Part shown: positions 12,033 to 23,497 of the stretch, piece by piece | Numbering within the stretch: position 1 is the stretch's first letter | How the letters are laid out: each line of letters begins with the position of its first letter | Made by a program: the position numbers and the translations under genes | Assembly: GCA_015680685.1 (NCBI GenBank) | Contig: MNCI01003660.1 | Coordinates: 1,001,751-1,065,750 of the forward strand | Reading direction: 5' to 3' | Source: Gnetum montanum | Lineage: Eukaryota; Streptophyta; Gnetopsida; Gnetales; Gnetaceae | DNA: 64,000 bases | The notes under the pieces: model-generated | What the model saw: only the letters and a program-made list of their open reading frames with translations | Database searches by the model: none | Told to the model about the DNA's origin: nothing

Positions 12033-12645
12033 TTGAATTCTACAAAATTCCAACCAAGAATATAAGGAACAACAATCTCCATCTAGGATGTAATGTCCTT
12101 GTGTTGTAATAAATGTTGGAATTGCAATATGGTAGGTTTGTTAGAAATGATCTTGTTTGTTGCATAAAACTAAAAACTATAGAAATTTTAAGTAGTCTTT
12201 TTCCATTCATTTTTAAAGGAAAAATTTTTAATCATCTCAAACTAACTCATAAGGTTTATTTCTGTCATTTGTTCTATTGGATCTTTTATGTTTCTACTCT
12301 AGTTCAATTGCTAGAAGACAACGAAAGCCTATATGTAATGACTAGAATTTAAAAACCATTTTTCCTAGAATAACGTGTTTCAAGGTTGTTTCCATGAAAA
12401 TAGCTAATTTTGAGATTGAAAATTTGTGTTATTTGAGGGAAGACAAGAAAAGTAGCTTGATATAATAAAATATATCAATCCTAGAAAAAAAATTTCTTTT
12501 TCAATTTTTTGTCTTTTGAAATAGAAGCTTCATGTTACTCATAAGAATTAACATGTCAAACTTAACAACATTCTAAAAATTACAATAACAAATTTTCTGG
12601 TTTTGTATAATTGGACCTTTTGATAAAATCACACATTATAGTATA

Positions 12646-12650
12646 CTAGG
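12646..12650. repeat. Target-site duplication of E2 (left copy, CTAGG)
   Basis: CTAGG abuts the 5' LTR; an identical CTAGG at 19823-19827 abuts the 3' LTR. A 5-bp duplication is typical of Ty3/gypsy integration. Confidence 0.9.
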
Positions 12651-12671
12651 TGATGAGACATGATTCACGTA

Positions 12672-12783
12672 GGCCGCGATATTGCATACGTGATATCGTG
12701 GCCGTTGTGATATCGCATCCCCCGCGATATCGCATACGTGATATCACGTCGTCCCCTGCAATGTCGCATACGCGATATCACGG
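12672..12783 (+). promoter_or_regulatory. Palindromic GATATC array in E2 U3
   Basis: Six GATAT(C/T) cores (12678, 12692, 12709, 12726, 12740, 12774) occur in larger imperfect palindromes such as GCGATATCGCATACGTGATA. They sit just upstream of the TATA box. The 3' LTR (18881-18957) and the E1 LTR (about 1113-1167) keep decayed versions. Position suggests a transcription-factor array or methylation target. Confidence 0.6.
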
Positions 12784-12797
12784 TGCGCCATCATATC

Positions 12798-12805
12798 TAT
12801 AAATA
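12798..12805 (+). promoter_or_regulatory. TATA box of E2 LTR promoter
   Basis: TATAAATA lies about 15 bp after the GATATC array, followed by AGAGGCAGCTCTCCC, a plausible start region for R. The 3' LTR has TATAAAAA at 18972-18979. A polyadenylation-type AATAAA follows at 12974-12979 (19148-19153 in the 3' LTR). Confidence 0.6.
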
Positions 12806-13729
12806 AGAGGCAGCTCTCCCTTGTTTCCTCATCCTAGACTAGAAGTAGGAAAACTCTAGTAGATTGATCACTCCAGAGATAGAATATTTTCCATGTGCCT
12901 GCAATAGGAGTCCTAAAGTGAACGGATCTTTATTCAAGCAGACATTGTACCTGAACAGAAGTTTGTGTACGACAATAAAGATGAGCTTTCCAGATAAACC
13001 TTGCAGTACATGGAATAGGATTTTATTTATTGTTATTTATTGCTTTCTCTTAGTAATGTGGAATGAGTACGACTTGATTACGAGCATCTAAGGATGTGTA
13101 CGGATAGTCAAGGAACAGATGCTCATCGCAACGTGGAATGAGTACAACATGATTACAAGCATCTCAGTGTGACTACTTGGTAACCCAGTGGCATATCTAG
13201 GATCTGTGCTTGGTAATCCCAATGGTAGTCATGCACCAAGATGTGCACAGATAATCAAGGAATTTGCTGCTCATCGCACTTAGGCTAGATTAGCTTTCTC
13301 AACCCTTTCCTCCTAGTTAAGTGCCTCAATACGACCACTTCAAGCATGTGCGTTACACGTGGAATCCCAGCAACGATTAGCATTTGGTAACCATGGTTGC
13401 ATCAGTTCAGGGTGTGAATGGTAAGTGGGAATAGATGTTGATGCTAGGTAATTTATACTTAGTTCATTAGTTAGAGTTAGTAATTAGTTTCTCAACCCTT
13501 CACCTCAATAGCATAGGAGATAAAACATAAAAGACCATAAAAATCATATACCTCGGACTTACTTAACCATACACCATAACAACCACAAGTATGTTTGGGA
13601 AGACAATGAATGATTAACCCCAAGTGTTCCATGGGGCATGTAGGCACTTAGTCTACGGAGTTCAACCGGATTGCTCATGCTACGCTCGTTTAATATGGTT
13701 GAGTGTAGGGGTACCTCGCCATTCATCAT

Positions 13730-13747
13730 TGGTGCCGTTGCCTGGGA
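13730..13747 (+). other. Primer binding site of E2, tRNA-Asp type
   Basis: TGGTGCCGTTGCCTGGGA begins one base after the 5' LTR. It differs from TGGCGCCGTTGCCGGGGA, the site known from Athila-type elements, at two positions. Confidence 0.85.
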
Positions 13748-13872
13748 CTAAGTGTTTGTGTGCTAAATAGAACATAAAGGATATCACTCACATTGTTGGG
13801 AGCCTAAACGAACCTTCAGGTTAATTAATTAAACAAGAATTTATATAATGGTAAAATAGCACACCGATAACA

Positions 13873-16800
13873 ATGTCTTCTTCTAGCAAAAACAATTCAC
13901 AACCTAAGGACCATACAAAGAACAGTCGGCAATCAAAAACACATAACCTAAATTAGCCAGTTCCTCAACAATATAGGGTGGAATAAACTCATCCCAATGA
14001 GTATATTCCCAATTTTACTTTTATCTTCCATCAAGATGAACAGATGCGTTGGAGAGATCTGCATGGTAACATAGTGTTACCCCTAGATTGGGCAGTCCCT
14101 AACATGCTTCTCTGTGCTTTGGCACAGATTGGCATGATAGAATTTTATGCTAAATACATTATGGAAGATTTTGACATGAGGTATTACCATCCCACAGCTT
14201 TGCAACGTATGAGGGACTCAAGGCAGGAGAGCCAACATACCCTATTGAAGGGCAAAGGCCCGCACATCCTTAGCAAAATAGGAGATGAGGAACCCCTTAT
14301 AATGAGTTCTTTAACAAATGATGTTCCCCCTCCTAACGATGGTGAGGAGGTTGGGTATCAAAACCTATGCTCAACAATACATAACCCTGGTTCTGATGCC
14401 CGCAAACACCAACTGTTCACAAAGGGAACAACAACTCATGATAAGGATAGGCACTTAGATCGTCACCACGATCAGGGCCGTAGCAGCCGAAGAGAAGGTA
14501 GGAAGAATCGTCATGGCGATGGTTCTCCTTCCTCTTCTCCTTCATCTCATAACTCACCCTCTCCTTCCACATCTGGGCGCAACCAGCATGAGCATAATGG
14601 AGAGGATAAAGGTAAGAAAAATGAGAGACCTTAACGAGAGAGTTGAGAGAGAGGACAGGGGCATGAACGAAGAGAAAGTAGGAAACAACGAAGACATCAT
14701 AGGCGTTATGAAAGAGATGATCATGATGAGCCCCTACTTGCAACCCAAAGTATGCTTGACATAACAGAGGCTGTTAGAATTCCCACAAGGCATTTAAAAG
14801 ATAGTCAGATCAAACACTTATACATGAACAATATCCCATGCTTTGAGGGGGGATACAACGCTAATCCGTAGCATCATTTACAGGCATTCCACGATGCTTG
14901 TGCCTTGCAAAATATAGAAAACGAGTGGCAAAAACTAAAGTTTTTTCCCAGGACACTCATCAAGAAAGTGGAGAGTTGGTACCAGTCCTTGGAATTAGAA
15001 ACCATCAGGAGGTGGAGTACGAGGTTAGAACTCTTCAACGATAAATATTAAACGTACTCCAGAGTGTCTAATTTGCGTAAGCAGATCCAAGGATGAAAGC
15101 AAGGTACTCATGAACCCTTGGATGCTACCATGGCCCACTACTACACATTTTTACATCATTTCCCGAGCCATGGATACGCTCATCGGGATCAACTTCGTCA
15201 CATCGTGGATGGGCTAAGGCATGAAACTAGAAGAACCCTTGGGACTTATGCCTAGGGGAGACTCTCACAACTTAGAGCCCATGAAGTACATAGCTTGTTG
15301 GAACAAGTAGCAAAAGAAGAAGGTGAACTACACAAGAGGAAAAGTGCAAAAGAATACAATCATGATCCCTCCCTTCAAAAGAAGGGAGTGAAATTTTGTG
15401 ATGAGGAGGATGAGTCACCACTTGAAGAGTTGGTGAACAGAAAAACCTTGCTGATTCAAAAATTAACAAAAAGAGTATCGACTAAGATGGATCAATTGTG
15501 GGATTCCTTAGACTCAAGACTTGAAAGTATCTTGAAAATAGTAGAAGAGTCTAAGGAGGAATGAAGTAGTGACAAAGGTAAGACAAAGCGGAGAGATTCA
15601 GGCCCTGCACATAACAAGGGTAAGGGGAAAATTCCTATCTCTGATGAAGTTGTAGATTTTGACACAGACGATGACAGTGGATGTGAGATATAACAATATG
15701 ATCATCCTAAGGGATGTTGTCCAATTATATCACATCTACAGAAGTCTGGGGTGTATGCTCTTAATCCAAGACTTAACCAATGGCAAACACCCCGAAGGTT
15801 ACCTTATCCCCAAGGTAATCCAAGGTAGTTCCACCAACCACTAACGTACTATCCAAGTGGAACTCCACCACAACCCATCGGATAGCATCATCAGTGGCAA
15901 TACCCATAGTCATGAGGGATGCCACCGCCGACACAATAGTACCCTTACTAGCAGCCCAATCCTTATGGATATTATGTGCAGCAGCCGGTTTCTCCAAGTG
16001 ACTCTATGAGTCACACTACTCCCCAACATCACTACCAAGTTTGGGAGTACTTTAGGAGGACTCCTTCTCCTTTGGGAGGCACCCCACATACTTACCATCC
16101 TCCAACTCTATCCGCACCTCTTCTACTTGTAGTTCCCAAAACACCTCCTGCTCCAACAATGCAAGGGGAACTCCCTACTCAACCGCAGCAACGTAACATT
16201 GCGAGAGCTGTAAATATCCAACCTACTACTAGTTTTGATAACTATAAAAAGAGAAGACCTTTTTTCAGAACCAAAATCCCAGACAAACTCTAGCAACAAC
16301 AAGCGGTTGAGTCTAGGTACACTCGTCCATCATCTAACACTTTGGAGCACCCTTTAGTCTAATAGAGCTTAACCGATACGGTTATGTTAACGCATATTAT
16401 AACCGACTGGATCAAGGTAGGCCACCATCCTAGGAAACTAACTGATCCTGGAAGCCCCTTAATCTGTTTACAAATCGCTGGGAATGAACCACCACATAAG
16501 GCCCTTCTTGACTTAGGTTCCGGAGTCAATTTAATATCACGAGAAATGTATCAAGCCTGGAACTTGCCCCAACTTAAGAAGAGTAACATTCAACTAGAGC
16601 TGGCAGATCAGTCCATCACCATTCCCTTGGTATTGGTGGAGGACATTATTACCACTCTGTATGGTTGGTCCTACCTAGCTAAATTCTTGGTGATAGAAGT
16701 TAACAGCAACGAAGGGGACTTACCAATTATAATGGGAAGGACATGGCTGAGTACAGTAGACGCATGCCTTATGATCCGCGATCTTTCCTTGGAAATTTCT

Positions 16801-17016
16801 AATATAAACATTTATGGAAAGATCGAGAAGAGGAAATTTTCATGCATCACATACAGTGATTCATTGGGTGATGACATGGAGGAAATGCCTCCATGTAATA
16901 GGTATGCCCTTGAATTTTTGAAACAAATATGTCTGTATGTAGCAACCACACAACAAGTAGTAGACACCCCATGGTTGACAGCTACCCGAAAGAGCAAAGA
17001 AATATGCATGAAATGA
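13873..17016 (+). pseudogene. E2 gag-protease polyprotein, many in-frame stops
   Basis: One frame runs from ATG 13873 (MSSSSKNNSQPKDH) to TGA 17014-17016, about 1048 codons. It has no frameshift but about 19 internal stops. Most fit CAA, CAG or CGA changed by C-to-T. Order: a polar N-terminus; a His/Arg/Ser-rich segment (about 14400-14620); a Retrotrans_gag-type core at 14870-15290 (FPRTLIKKVESWYQSLELE, then TRLELFNDKY); a Pro/Gln/Tyr-rich linker with no CCHC knuckle seen; and a retropepsin domain at about 16440-16900. The protease motif LLDLGSGVNLIS carries the catalytic Asp, with DLGS in place of DTG or DSG, a form common in plant Ty3/gypsy proteases. LPIIMGRTWL is the usual C-terminal protease block. 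Nothing of RT follows. The protein would package RNA and process Gag, and it is dead as it stands. Confidence 0.9.
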
Positions 17017-18867
17017 ATTGAGGAGACAAACCATTCCAGTAGTGAAGGCATAGACACGTTGGAATATGAGCGTCACCAACTCCCACCCCTCAACCTAAGA
17101 TCATCAATTGGGAGGAGTTGGGCACTTCTACGAAATTTAAATAGACATTCATTATTTTAGATCTCTCCCTTGCAATTCAGTCATGGGGGAGATGTCCACC
17201 TATGCTAATCATATGGGGNGTGTGATCCATCCTGTAAGTTTGTCACCCAATAAGTGTTCTGCATGATGGTATGAACTGTTTTTCATTGATTGCTAATGTT
17301 TGGTTTTTACCTTTAAGTTATGATGTTGACACTAAGGTATGTTTCTTTTGATATGGCAGGCAATGAGACCACTTCATCCATCCATCCACCCACCAGTTTC
17401 TATGGTCTCTCTCGGCTTGAAAATGTATAGTCCCCTTCTAATAAGAACTTAAACGAATTAGTGACTGGATATTTCTCAAATTAAGGAAGGACTCAAGGAT
17501 TGAAAAGGGTGTGACTTCAAGGGAACTTGATGCATTTGTGTTGGTCATTCTCTTGGGTGCTTGGGTGTTTTCTTCTTGAGTTTTGTTACTGTTCTAATGT
17601 TACCCAATCATCGGGAAGCTGAGAAAATAAAAATAAGAAGTCTTTGCATGGTGTGATTCTCACACATAAAAACACAAAACAAAAAAAATTGAGAATTCAA
17701 AGCACACCCCTTAGATGAAATAAACTTGGGCTATAAGCACTAGTTATGAAACCAAAAACATTCCCTCTAACTAAGGCCCCTCTTGCTCTCCATTCTCTCC
17801 CTTGTTTTGTCGGAATGGTGGTGCTTCTTGGAGAAGGCATTCTTGTTACTTCAAGAGGATGGTTTGGCCAAATGCATTGATGCAAAGTCACTGGATGTGG
17901 TTGGTTTGAGGCTGGACTTGGAATGAGATTTTCCAAGTCACATTAATCATGAAGCACACAAGGGGCTGTACACCATCTTGTTCTTGGAATTCCATTCCAT
18001 TCTCTTCTCTCCATTGTTCACCTCATTGCTGGTTGTATCATTAGTGTATATTTTGGTAGATACATTGTTTTCTTTTTGGTAAATTCTTGTGATTAAGACT
18101 TTAACCCTTGTTCCAAATAACATTCCCAGAGCCTATGCACTCTTTGAATGTGGGTTTTTCAGGGCATTAAGGGCATGAGCCTACTTTGGGGAGGGCCCAC
18201 TAACATTCCTATTTAGAGCATTAGTTAAATTATTTCCCTTAACATTTTGCAATTAATTTTATTTTGTTCATTTCCATCTTGACATCCATTTCATCGATGC
18301 CATAGTTGTCCCTTTTTANTTGAAGGTGTAGGGTTTAGGAAAGAATTGAAAAAATTTGGGGCTAAGAGAAAATNACCCGTAATCAGCCATACCACAACCC
18401 AGCCAATGGACTTATACTGAAGCAAGGTATTACCCACATTGAAATTCATCTACCCTTACTAATACAAGACTGTTGTGTGTGTAGATAACAATCATGCAAT
18501 AATGGACCGAATATGGAGGGAGCACTTGGAATGGAGCAGTGATGGAAGTAGCTATGCAAGGAGCAAGATCGATGATGTGCTTACGAATGGACAATGAAAG
18601 GCGCAATCTTGGTGTTGGCAATAACAAGACTTCTTCTCTCTTCTTGTCTCCTCTTCTCTCTTCTCTTTTCTCTCAGCTGCCAAATGAGGCCTGATGTCAA
18701 TGTAATAAGGTGTTCACCCTTATTGTCATGAACACCAAATTGTTGAGTCTTGTAATGATGATCTGTTCACATGTCATCCCATTAGTTCCATTCCCCTCAA
18801 TAATCCCATACCTTCCCAATATTTTGTAAGGAACTCAAGGACGAGTTTTGATTCAATCATGGGGGTA
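17017..18867 (+). other. Non-coding 3' tail of E2 with two purine tracts
   Basis: About 1.85 kb without coding signal fills the place of pol. A purine tract ATCATGGGGGTA (about 18857-18867) abuts the 3' LTR as a polypurine tract should. A near copy, CAGTCATGGGGGAGATG, lies at about 17183, just after the protease stop. The tail may be captured or filler sequence placed between an original and a current plus-strand primer. Three ambiguous bases (17219, 18320, 18374) occur. Confidence 0.6.
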
Positions 18868-19822
18868 TGATGAGATGTACACAATATCGCAATCTTCACG
18901 ATATCACATACGCGATATCATGTTATCCCCTACGATGTTGCATACACGATATCGTGGTGCACCGTCATATCTATAAAAAAGAGGCGGCTCTCCCTTGTTT
19001 CCTCATCCTAAACTAGAAGTAGGGAAACTCTGGTAGATTGATCACTCTAGAGATAGAATATTTTCCATGTGCCTGCAGTAGGAGTCCTAAAGTGAACGAA
19101 TCTTTATTTGAGCAGACATTGTAGCTGAACACAAGTTTGTGTACGGTAATAAAGACGAGCTTTCTGGATAAACCTTGCAGTACATGGAATAGGATTTTAT
19201 TTCTTGTTATTTATTGCTTTCTCTTAGTAATGTGGAATGAGTACGACTTGATTACGAGCATCTCAGTGTGACTACTTGGTAACCTAGTGGCGTATCTAGG
19301 ATCTGCACTTGGTAATTCCAATGGTAGTCGTGCACTAGGATGTGTATGGATAATCAAGGAATCAGCTGCTCATCGTACTTAGGCTAGATTAGCTTTCTCA
19401 ACCCTTTCCTCCTAGTTAAGTGCCTCAGTACGACCACTTCGAGCACATGCGTTATGCGTGGGATCCCAGCAATGATTAGCATTTGGTAACCACAGTTACA
19501 TCGGTTCAAGGTGTGTATGGTAAGTGGGAACGGATGCTGATGCTAGGTAATTTAGACTTAGTTCATTAGTTAGAGTTAGTAATTAGTTTCTCAACCCTTC
19601 ACCTTAATAGCATAGGAGATAAAACATAAAAGACCATAAAATCATATACCTCAGACTTACTTAACCATACACTGTGACAACCACAAGTCTAGGAAGACAA
19701 TGAATGATTAACCCCAAGTGTTCCATGGGGTGTGTAAGCACTTAGTCTATAGAGTTCGACCGGATCACATGTGCTATGCTCATTTTGTATGGTTGAGTGT
19801 AGGGGTACCTCACCACTCATCA
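18868..19822 (+). repeat. 3' LTR of E2
   Basis: It begins TGATGAGATGTACAC and ends CACTCATCA, and aligns along its length with the 5' LTR. Differences are mainly transitions. The GATATC array has partly decayed. It is followed by the CTAGG duplication at 19823-19827. Confidence 0.93.
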
Positions 19823-19827
19823 CTAGG

Positions 19828-20110
19828 TCTCTCATTTTAGAATTTTATTTAGGGATATGCTTGATATACCATACATGAGTCACTAGACTTGCCAATTTAA
19901 TGTATTCCATTTAATATCTTTGAATTCATGAATCTATAAATTCAAGCCCACAATATCACATAAACTTGAGTTATTCATCTTTTTATTGTCAACAAAGGTA
20001 AAAATGGAATATGAAGGAGGAATTAGATATGTTTCCCTCCATCATTTACATCAAATAATACTTTAAAAAATCAAGAGAGGAAAATTAATTATTAATAGGG
20101 AGAATGATAT
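19828..20110 (-). pseudogene. rpoC1: Plastid rpoC1 remnant, 5' part (continues the NUPT)
   Basis: Minus-strand translation gives YCGLEFIDS, IQRY, MEYIKLASLVTHVWYIKHIP, matching the first-exon region of plastid rpoC1 ([23 protein letters not shown] and the following VTHVWYLKRLP block). It lies upstream, in rpoC1 sense, of the part at 12650-10446, so E2 split one gene. The join restores plastid order across the CTAGG target. Where the plastid segment ends on this side is unclear; LINE sequence begins near 20371. Confidence 0.85.
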
Positions 20111-20370
20111 ATTTTAAGTAACATTTACATTACTTTTAATATCTATGTTTGAAATTAAATAGTAATAGCAATAAAAAGATTAGATAAAAAAACAACTTTG
20201 TAGGAGAGGAATATCTAATAGAAAATGATAGAAAAAATAATCTAACAAACTGTCCATCACAATTGACCTTACATGAAGATTCTCTTATAGTGATTTGCTT
20301 TTATATTTTTATGAAGATATTGATTTTACTAAGGAGTTAAAAGTTGAGGAAGATTTAGTATAGTCTTATT

Positions 20371-20702
20371 ATCATCATGGAATATAATAACTCTTCCTAA
20401 GAATAAAGGTGGATTGGCCCTTTTGAACTCCTTTAAGCAAGGTCTCACCCTTGTTGCTAAGTGGTTGGTTCAGCACTTGGATGCTCCTAATATTATTGGG
20501 AATCTTCTTCAATTAAGGCTTTGACAAGAATTCCCTAAGAATAAGTCCATCTGGAAGGGTATCCACCCTGTTAATTGGATCCTTTCTCCTCATGACATTA
20601 TCATTCCTAGAACACATGTTTTCAAAAGCATTTGGAAGGCTTGGCAGGTCTTACATTCTCATGTGAATTGGAATAATGTTCATATCAATCCTACTCTCCT
20701 TT
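20371..20702 (+). pseudogene. LINE fragment A, region C-terminal to RT (L1-like)
   Basis: One frame with a single stop reads WNIITLPKNKGGLALLN, then LTLVAKWLVQHLD and IWKGIHPVNWILS. This is the pattern of the segment after the reverse transcriptase in plant L1-type LINEs (W..I..PK..GGLGL.N, followed by a W-rich region). It is cut by a run of N at 20703. The rest of the element is missing or lies in the gap. Confidence 0.6.
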
Positions 20703-21006
20703 NNNNNNNNNNNNNNNNNNNNNNNNNNNNNNNNNNNNNNNNNNNNNNNNNNNNNNNNNNNNNNNNNNNNNNNNNNNNNNNNNNNNNNNNNNNNNNNNNN
20801 NNNNNNNNNNNNNNNNNNNNNNNNNNNNNNNNNNNNNNNNNNNNNNNNNNNNNNNNNNNNNNNNNNNNNNNNNNNNNNNNNNNNNNNNNNNNNNNNNNNN
20901 NNNNNNNNNNNNNNNNNNNNNNNNNNNNNNNNNNNNNNNNNNNNNNNNNNNNNNNNNNNNNNNNNNNNNNNNNNNNNNNNNNNNNNNNNNNNNNNNNNNN
21001 NNNNNN
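20703..21006. other. Assembly gap (304 N)
   Basis: A run of N. The open frames crossing it are artefacts. Just after it lie an AATAAAATTT stretch and a C homopolymer (about 21078-21089), possibly the 3' end of LINE A. Confidence 0.98.
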
Positions 21007-21606
21007 GTTCAGATGTTGATCATGTACTTAATCTCATTTAATTAATAAAATTTTCTTTTTGGGATCCGACACCCCCTTGCCCCCCCCCCTATTATCATCA
21101 TGTAGAGTTTTTGCTATAAATTCAAATCATTTATCAAATAAATAAAAAATATGAATAGAAAAAACTTTAATATAAAGTCACCCTAGAAGTCAAGGAAAAA
21201 TATAGAAATGCAACACATAACAAATAGACTCTTGAAAGATGACATAAGGAACTTGAATAAATTTTGCTGATAACAACTAAATAAGTTGTGCATTCAAAAT
21301 ACTTGGTTTGATGAAGATTATGTGCAAGATAGGTAAAATATTCAAAATGCAAATAAGAGTCAGATAAATTTTAGTTGAGGCATAGAAATGCTTGATTAGA
21401 ACCAAGAGAAGGAAATTTATCAAGGAGTAGCATGAATATTTTTCTTACATTATTAAAAAGGTACCTAGATAGTTTTTGCAATGTTTTCATCATAAAGCAT
21501 CTTCACCATTTAATTTTTCTTTCAAGATATTTGATAATTTTATAATAAGCTATATATAGAAGAAGATGATAATTCTACTACTATTATGCAATAAGCACCT
21601 CTCTAG

Positions 21607-22930
21607 TTTACTCTTGAGGAAGTAGGATATTAAAAAGCTAATGTCTAACAAAGCTATAGATTCAAATGGTTTATATATAGAATTATTAAAGTGGGCAAGA
21701 TCTACTATTCATAGAAACATTTAGTACAAATTAAATTCAACAATGGAACAAGGATTAAATCAATATTAGAAAACTAGTAAAGCTATCTTGTTATATAAAA
21801 AGAGGGATAAAATAATTTCAATAATTATCAAATGATAATTATGAATAATACTTTTACTAAATTGTTGGACACTCTATTGGAAAAGAGAATTAGTTCTTGG
21901 GCTAAAGGTAACTAGGTTAGGGTAAGGTATCAAATAGAATTTAGATAAAATCACTCTACTATTAATCACTTAGTTACTTTTAGACACTACATAGAGTTTG
22001 CAAATATGTTTAATAAAAACATTTTTATTTATTTTATTGATTTTTCAAAAGAATATGATTTAATAATCCATACAAAACTATGGTTGCACTTACATAAATT
22101 TGGCCTCCCTTCAAATTTGATTGTAGAAATTCAAAGATTATAAGAGGAAGTTATTATTTAAATTATAGATAGTAATTTACAAAAAAAATTCGATTTTATA
22201 CCAAAATTAGAGCTAATTAAGGTTTTTCACTTTCTTTAACTCTCTTTGGTATCTTTTTTAATTAAATGCAAGAATGGTTGTGCAATGGGCAAGATAGTCA
22301 TGTTATTAAAATTGGATCCCAGGTAATGAATCTTCTTTTATATGTAGATGATGTTGCCTTAATCTCCACTAATGTAGAAGGTATGAAAAATATTTTACAA
22401 ATTTTAGAAAATTATTGTGATTCAACTAGTCTTCAAGTAAATGTAGATAAAAACAAATTAATGATTTTGGGTACAAGAAATATTTATTATAACTTCTATT
22501 TTAGAGGTACTAATATGCAAATAGTATATTATTTTAAATATTTGGGTCTCATTTATATGAATAATTCAATGTGGGGGAAGTTCATCAAAGAAAAAAAATA
22601 TTAGGAGGGTCCAACGCTTCGTATGCTTTATAAAAAAGTTTAGAAATTTATGAATATGAGCTTGGAACATAAAAAATATTTTTTAGAATATCACCTATCC
22701 TACTATATTGTATCAATGTGTTATTTGGGAAACTTGACTTAGTGCTAAACTTTGGAAAGATATTGAAAGGGCACAAAAAGCATTTCTTCTAGATGAATTC
22801 AAGGTGAAGATGAAAATAATTTACTCAATGTTATTATGTGAATGTGATTTATTACCTTTAGAAGTAGAAGTCTTATGCTAATTTTGTAAATACACTAATC
22901 ACTTAAATATCTTAAGATAAGAAAATATCT
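21607..22930 (+). pseudogene. LINE fragment B, reverse transcriptase (non-LTR)
   Basis: In-order RT blocks are LMSNKAIDSNGLYIELLKWA (finger block, usually NKAPGPDGI), KLLDTLLEKRISSWAKGN, HSTINHLVTFRHYIEFANM, FIYFIDFSKEYDLI (catalytic Asp in FIDFSKEYD), and LLLYVDDVALIS with the YVDD catalytic box at 22341-22352. After these come VNVDKNKLMILGT and YFKYLGLIYMNNS. A C-terminal segment follows (YPTILYQCVIWET, LWKDIERAQKAFLLDEF). Stops and at least one frameshift break it. The VDF.KAFD-like and ILY.C..W....W..IER.QK patterns differ from the L1-like fragment A, so this is another LINE lineage. Endonuclease and 3' end were not identified. Confidence 0.8.
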
Positions 22931-23497
22931 CTAAAGAATCTCTTAAAGACTAATGAAATCATGGTTAATATTTTTAGGAAATGCAATGGTTAAAAAATAA
23001 AATAATTTCTTAAAGGATTTGTAGCAAAATCCTAAGCATATTCACCAACTAGTCAGGTAGAGGGTTTTAACATAGATGTGGCCTAATGTGGAAGGTAATA
23101 GATAATTTTATTTACACTATATTAGATCTAATAAACTAGATGTAGAAACTTCCTATCTCTCAGCTACCATTTCAATTAAGTATTAGAATGTTATTAGCAA
23201 GTTTCACTTAAGTTCTCATTACTTTATAATTGAAAAAGAAAGATGAATTTAATTATCTTATAATTAAAAATGTAATATAGATTTAACTCCTTAGAATAGA
23301 GCACATTTGTAGGTTTTACAAATAATGATCCCTTGAAGATGAGTTACATGTGTTTCTTTCTATGTTTTAACTACCCATTTGAGATAGTGTTATAATGTTG
23401 TAGTAGAAAACCTATATGCTTTATTTTTTATGTTCCCATTTGTGCTTGGTTAACATGTAGAGTCTACATTAATTTTATGAAAATGTAATACCGATCC
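22931..23497. other. Unassigned AT-rich stretch between LINE B and the chromovirus LTR
   Basis: No domain seen. It may contain the 3' untranslated part of LINE B, but no poly(A) tail or target duplication was found. Confidence 0.4.

Larger units (their letters stand above)
12651..13728 (+). repeat. 5' LTR of E2
   Basis: It begins TGATGAGACATGATTCACG and ends CATTCATCA. It is 1078 bp against 955 bp for the 3' LTR. Much of the difference is an extra segment around 13092-13165, which repeats GTGGAATGAGTAC..GATTAC.AGCATCT plus a copy of the GGATGTGTACGGATAATCAAGGAA block found further downstream. Other differences between the LTRs are largely C/T or G/A. Confidence 0.93.
12651..19822 (+). mobile_element. 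Complete non-autonomous LTR retrotransposon E2
   Basis: The element has two LTRs in direct orientation (12651-13728 and 18868-19822), a primer site, a gag-protease frame, a purine tract and a CTAGG target duplication. The whole is 7172 bp with 5139 bp internal. No reverse transcriptase, RNase H or integrase motif is found anywhere between the protease (to 17016) and the 3' LTR, and there is no room for one. It would have relied on another element for replication. The tRNA-Asp-type primer site and the DLGS-type protease place it near the Athila/Tat side of Ty3/gypsy. It is inserted in the nuclear copy of plastid rpoC1, so it is younger than that transfer. Confidence 0.92.

Noticed and set aside
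12113-12352. 79-codon plus-strand open frame
   Set aside because: Opposite strand carries rpoC1 homology (KPTILQFQHLLQ, YILGWNFVEF).
20663-21041. Two plus-strand open frames of about 120 codons
   Set aside because: They are almost entirely the N gap translated as unknown residues.
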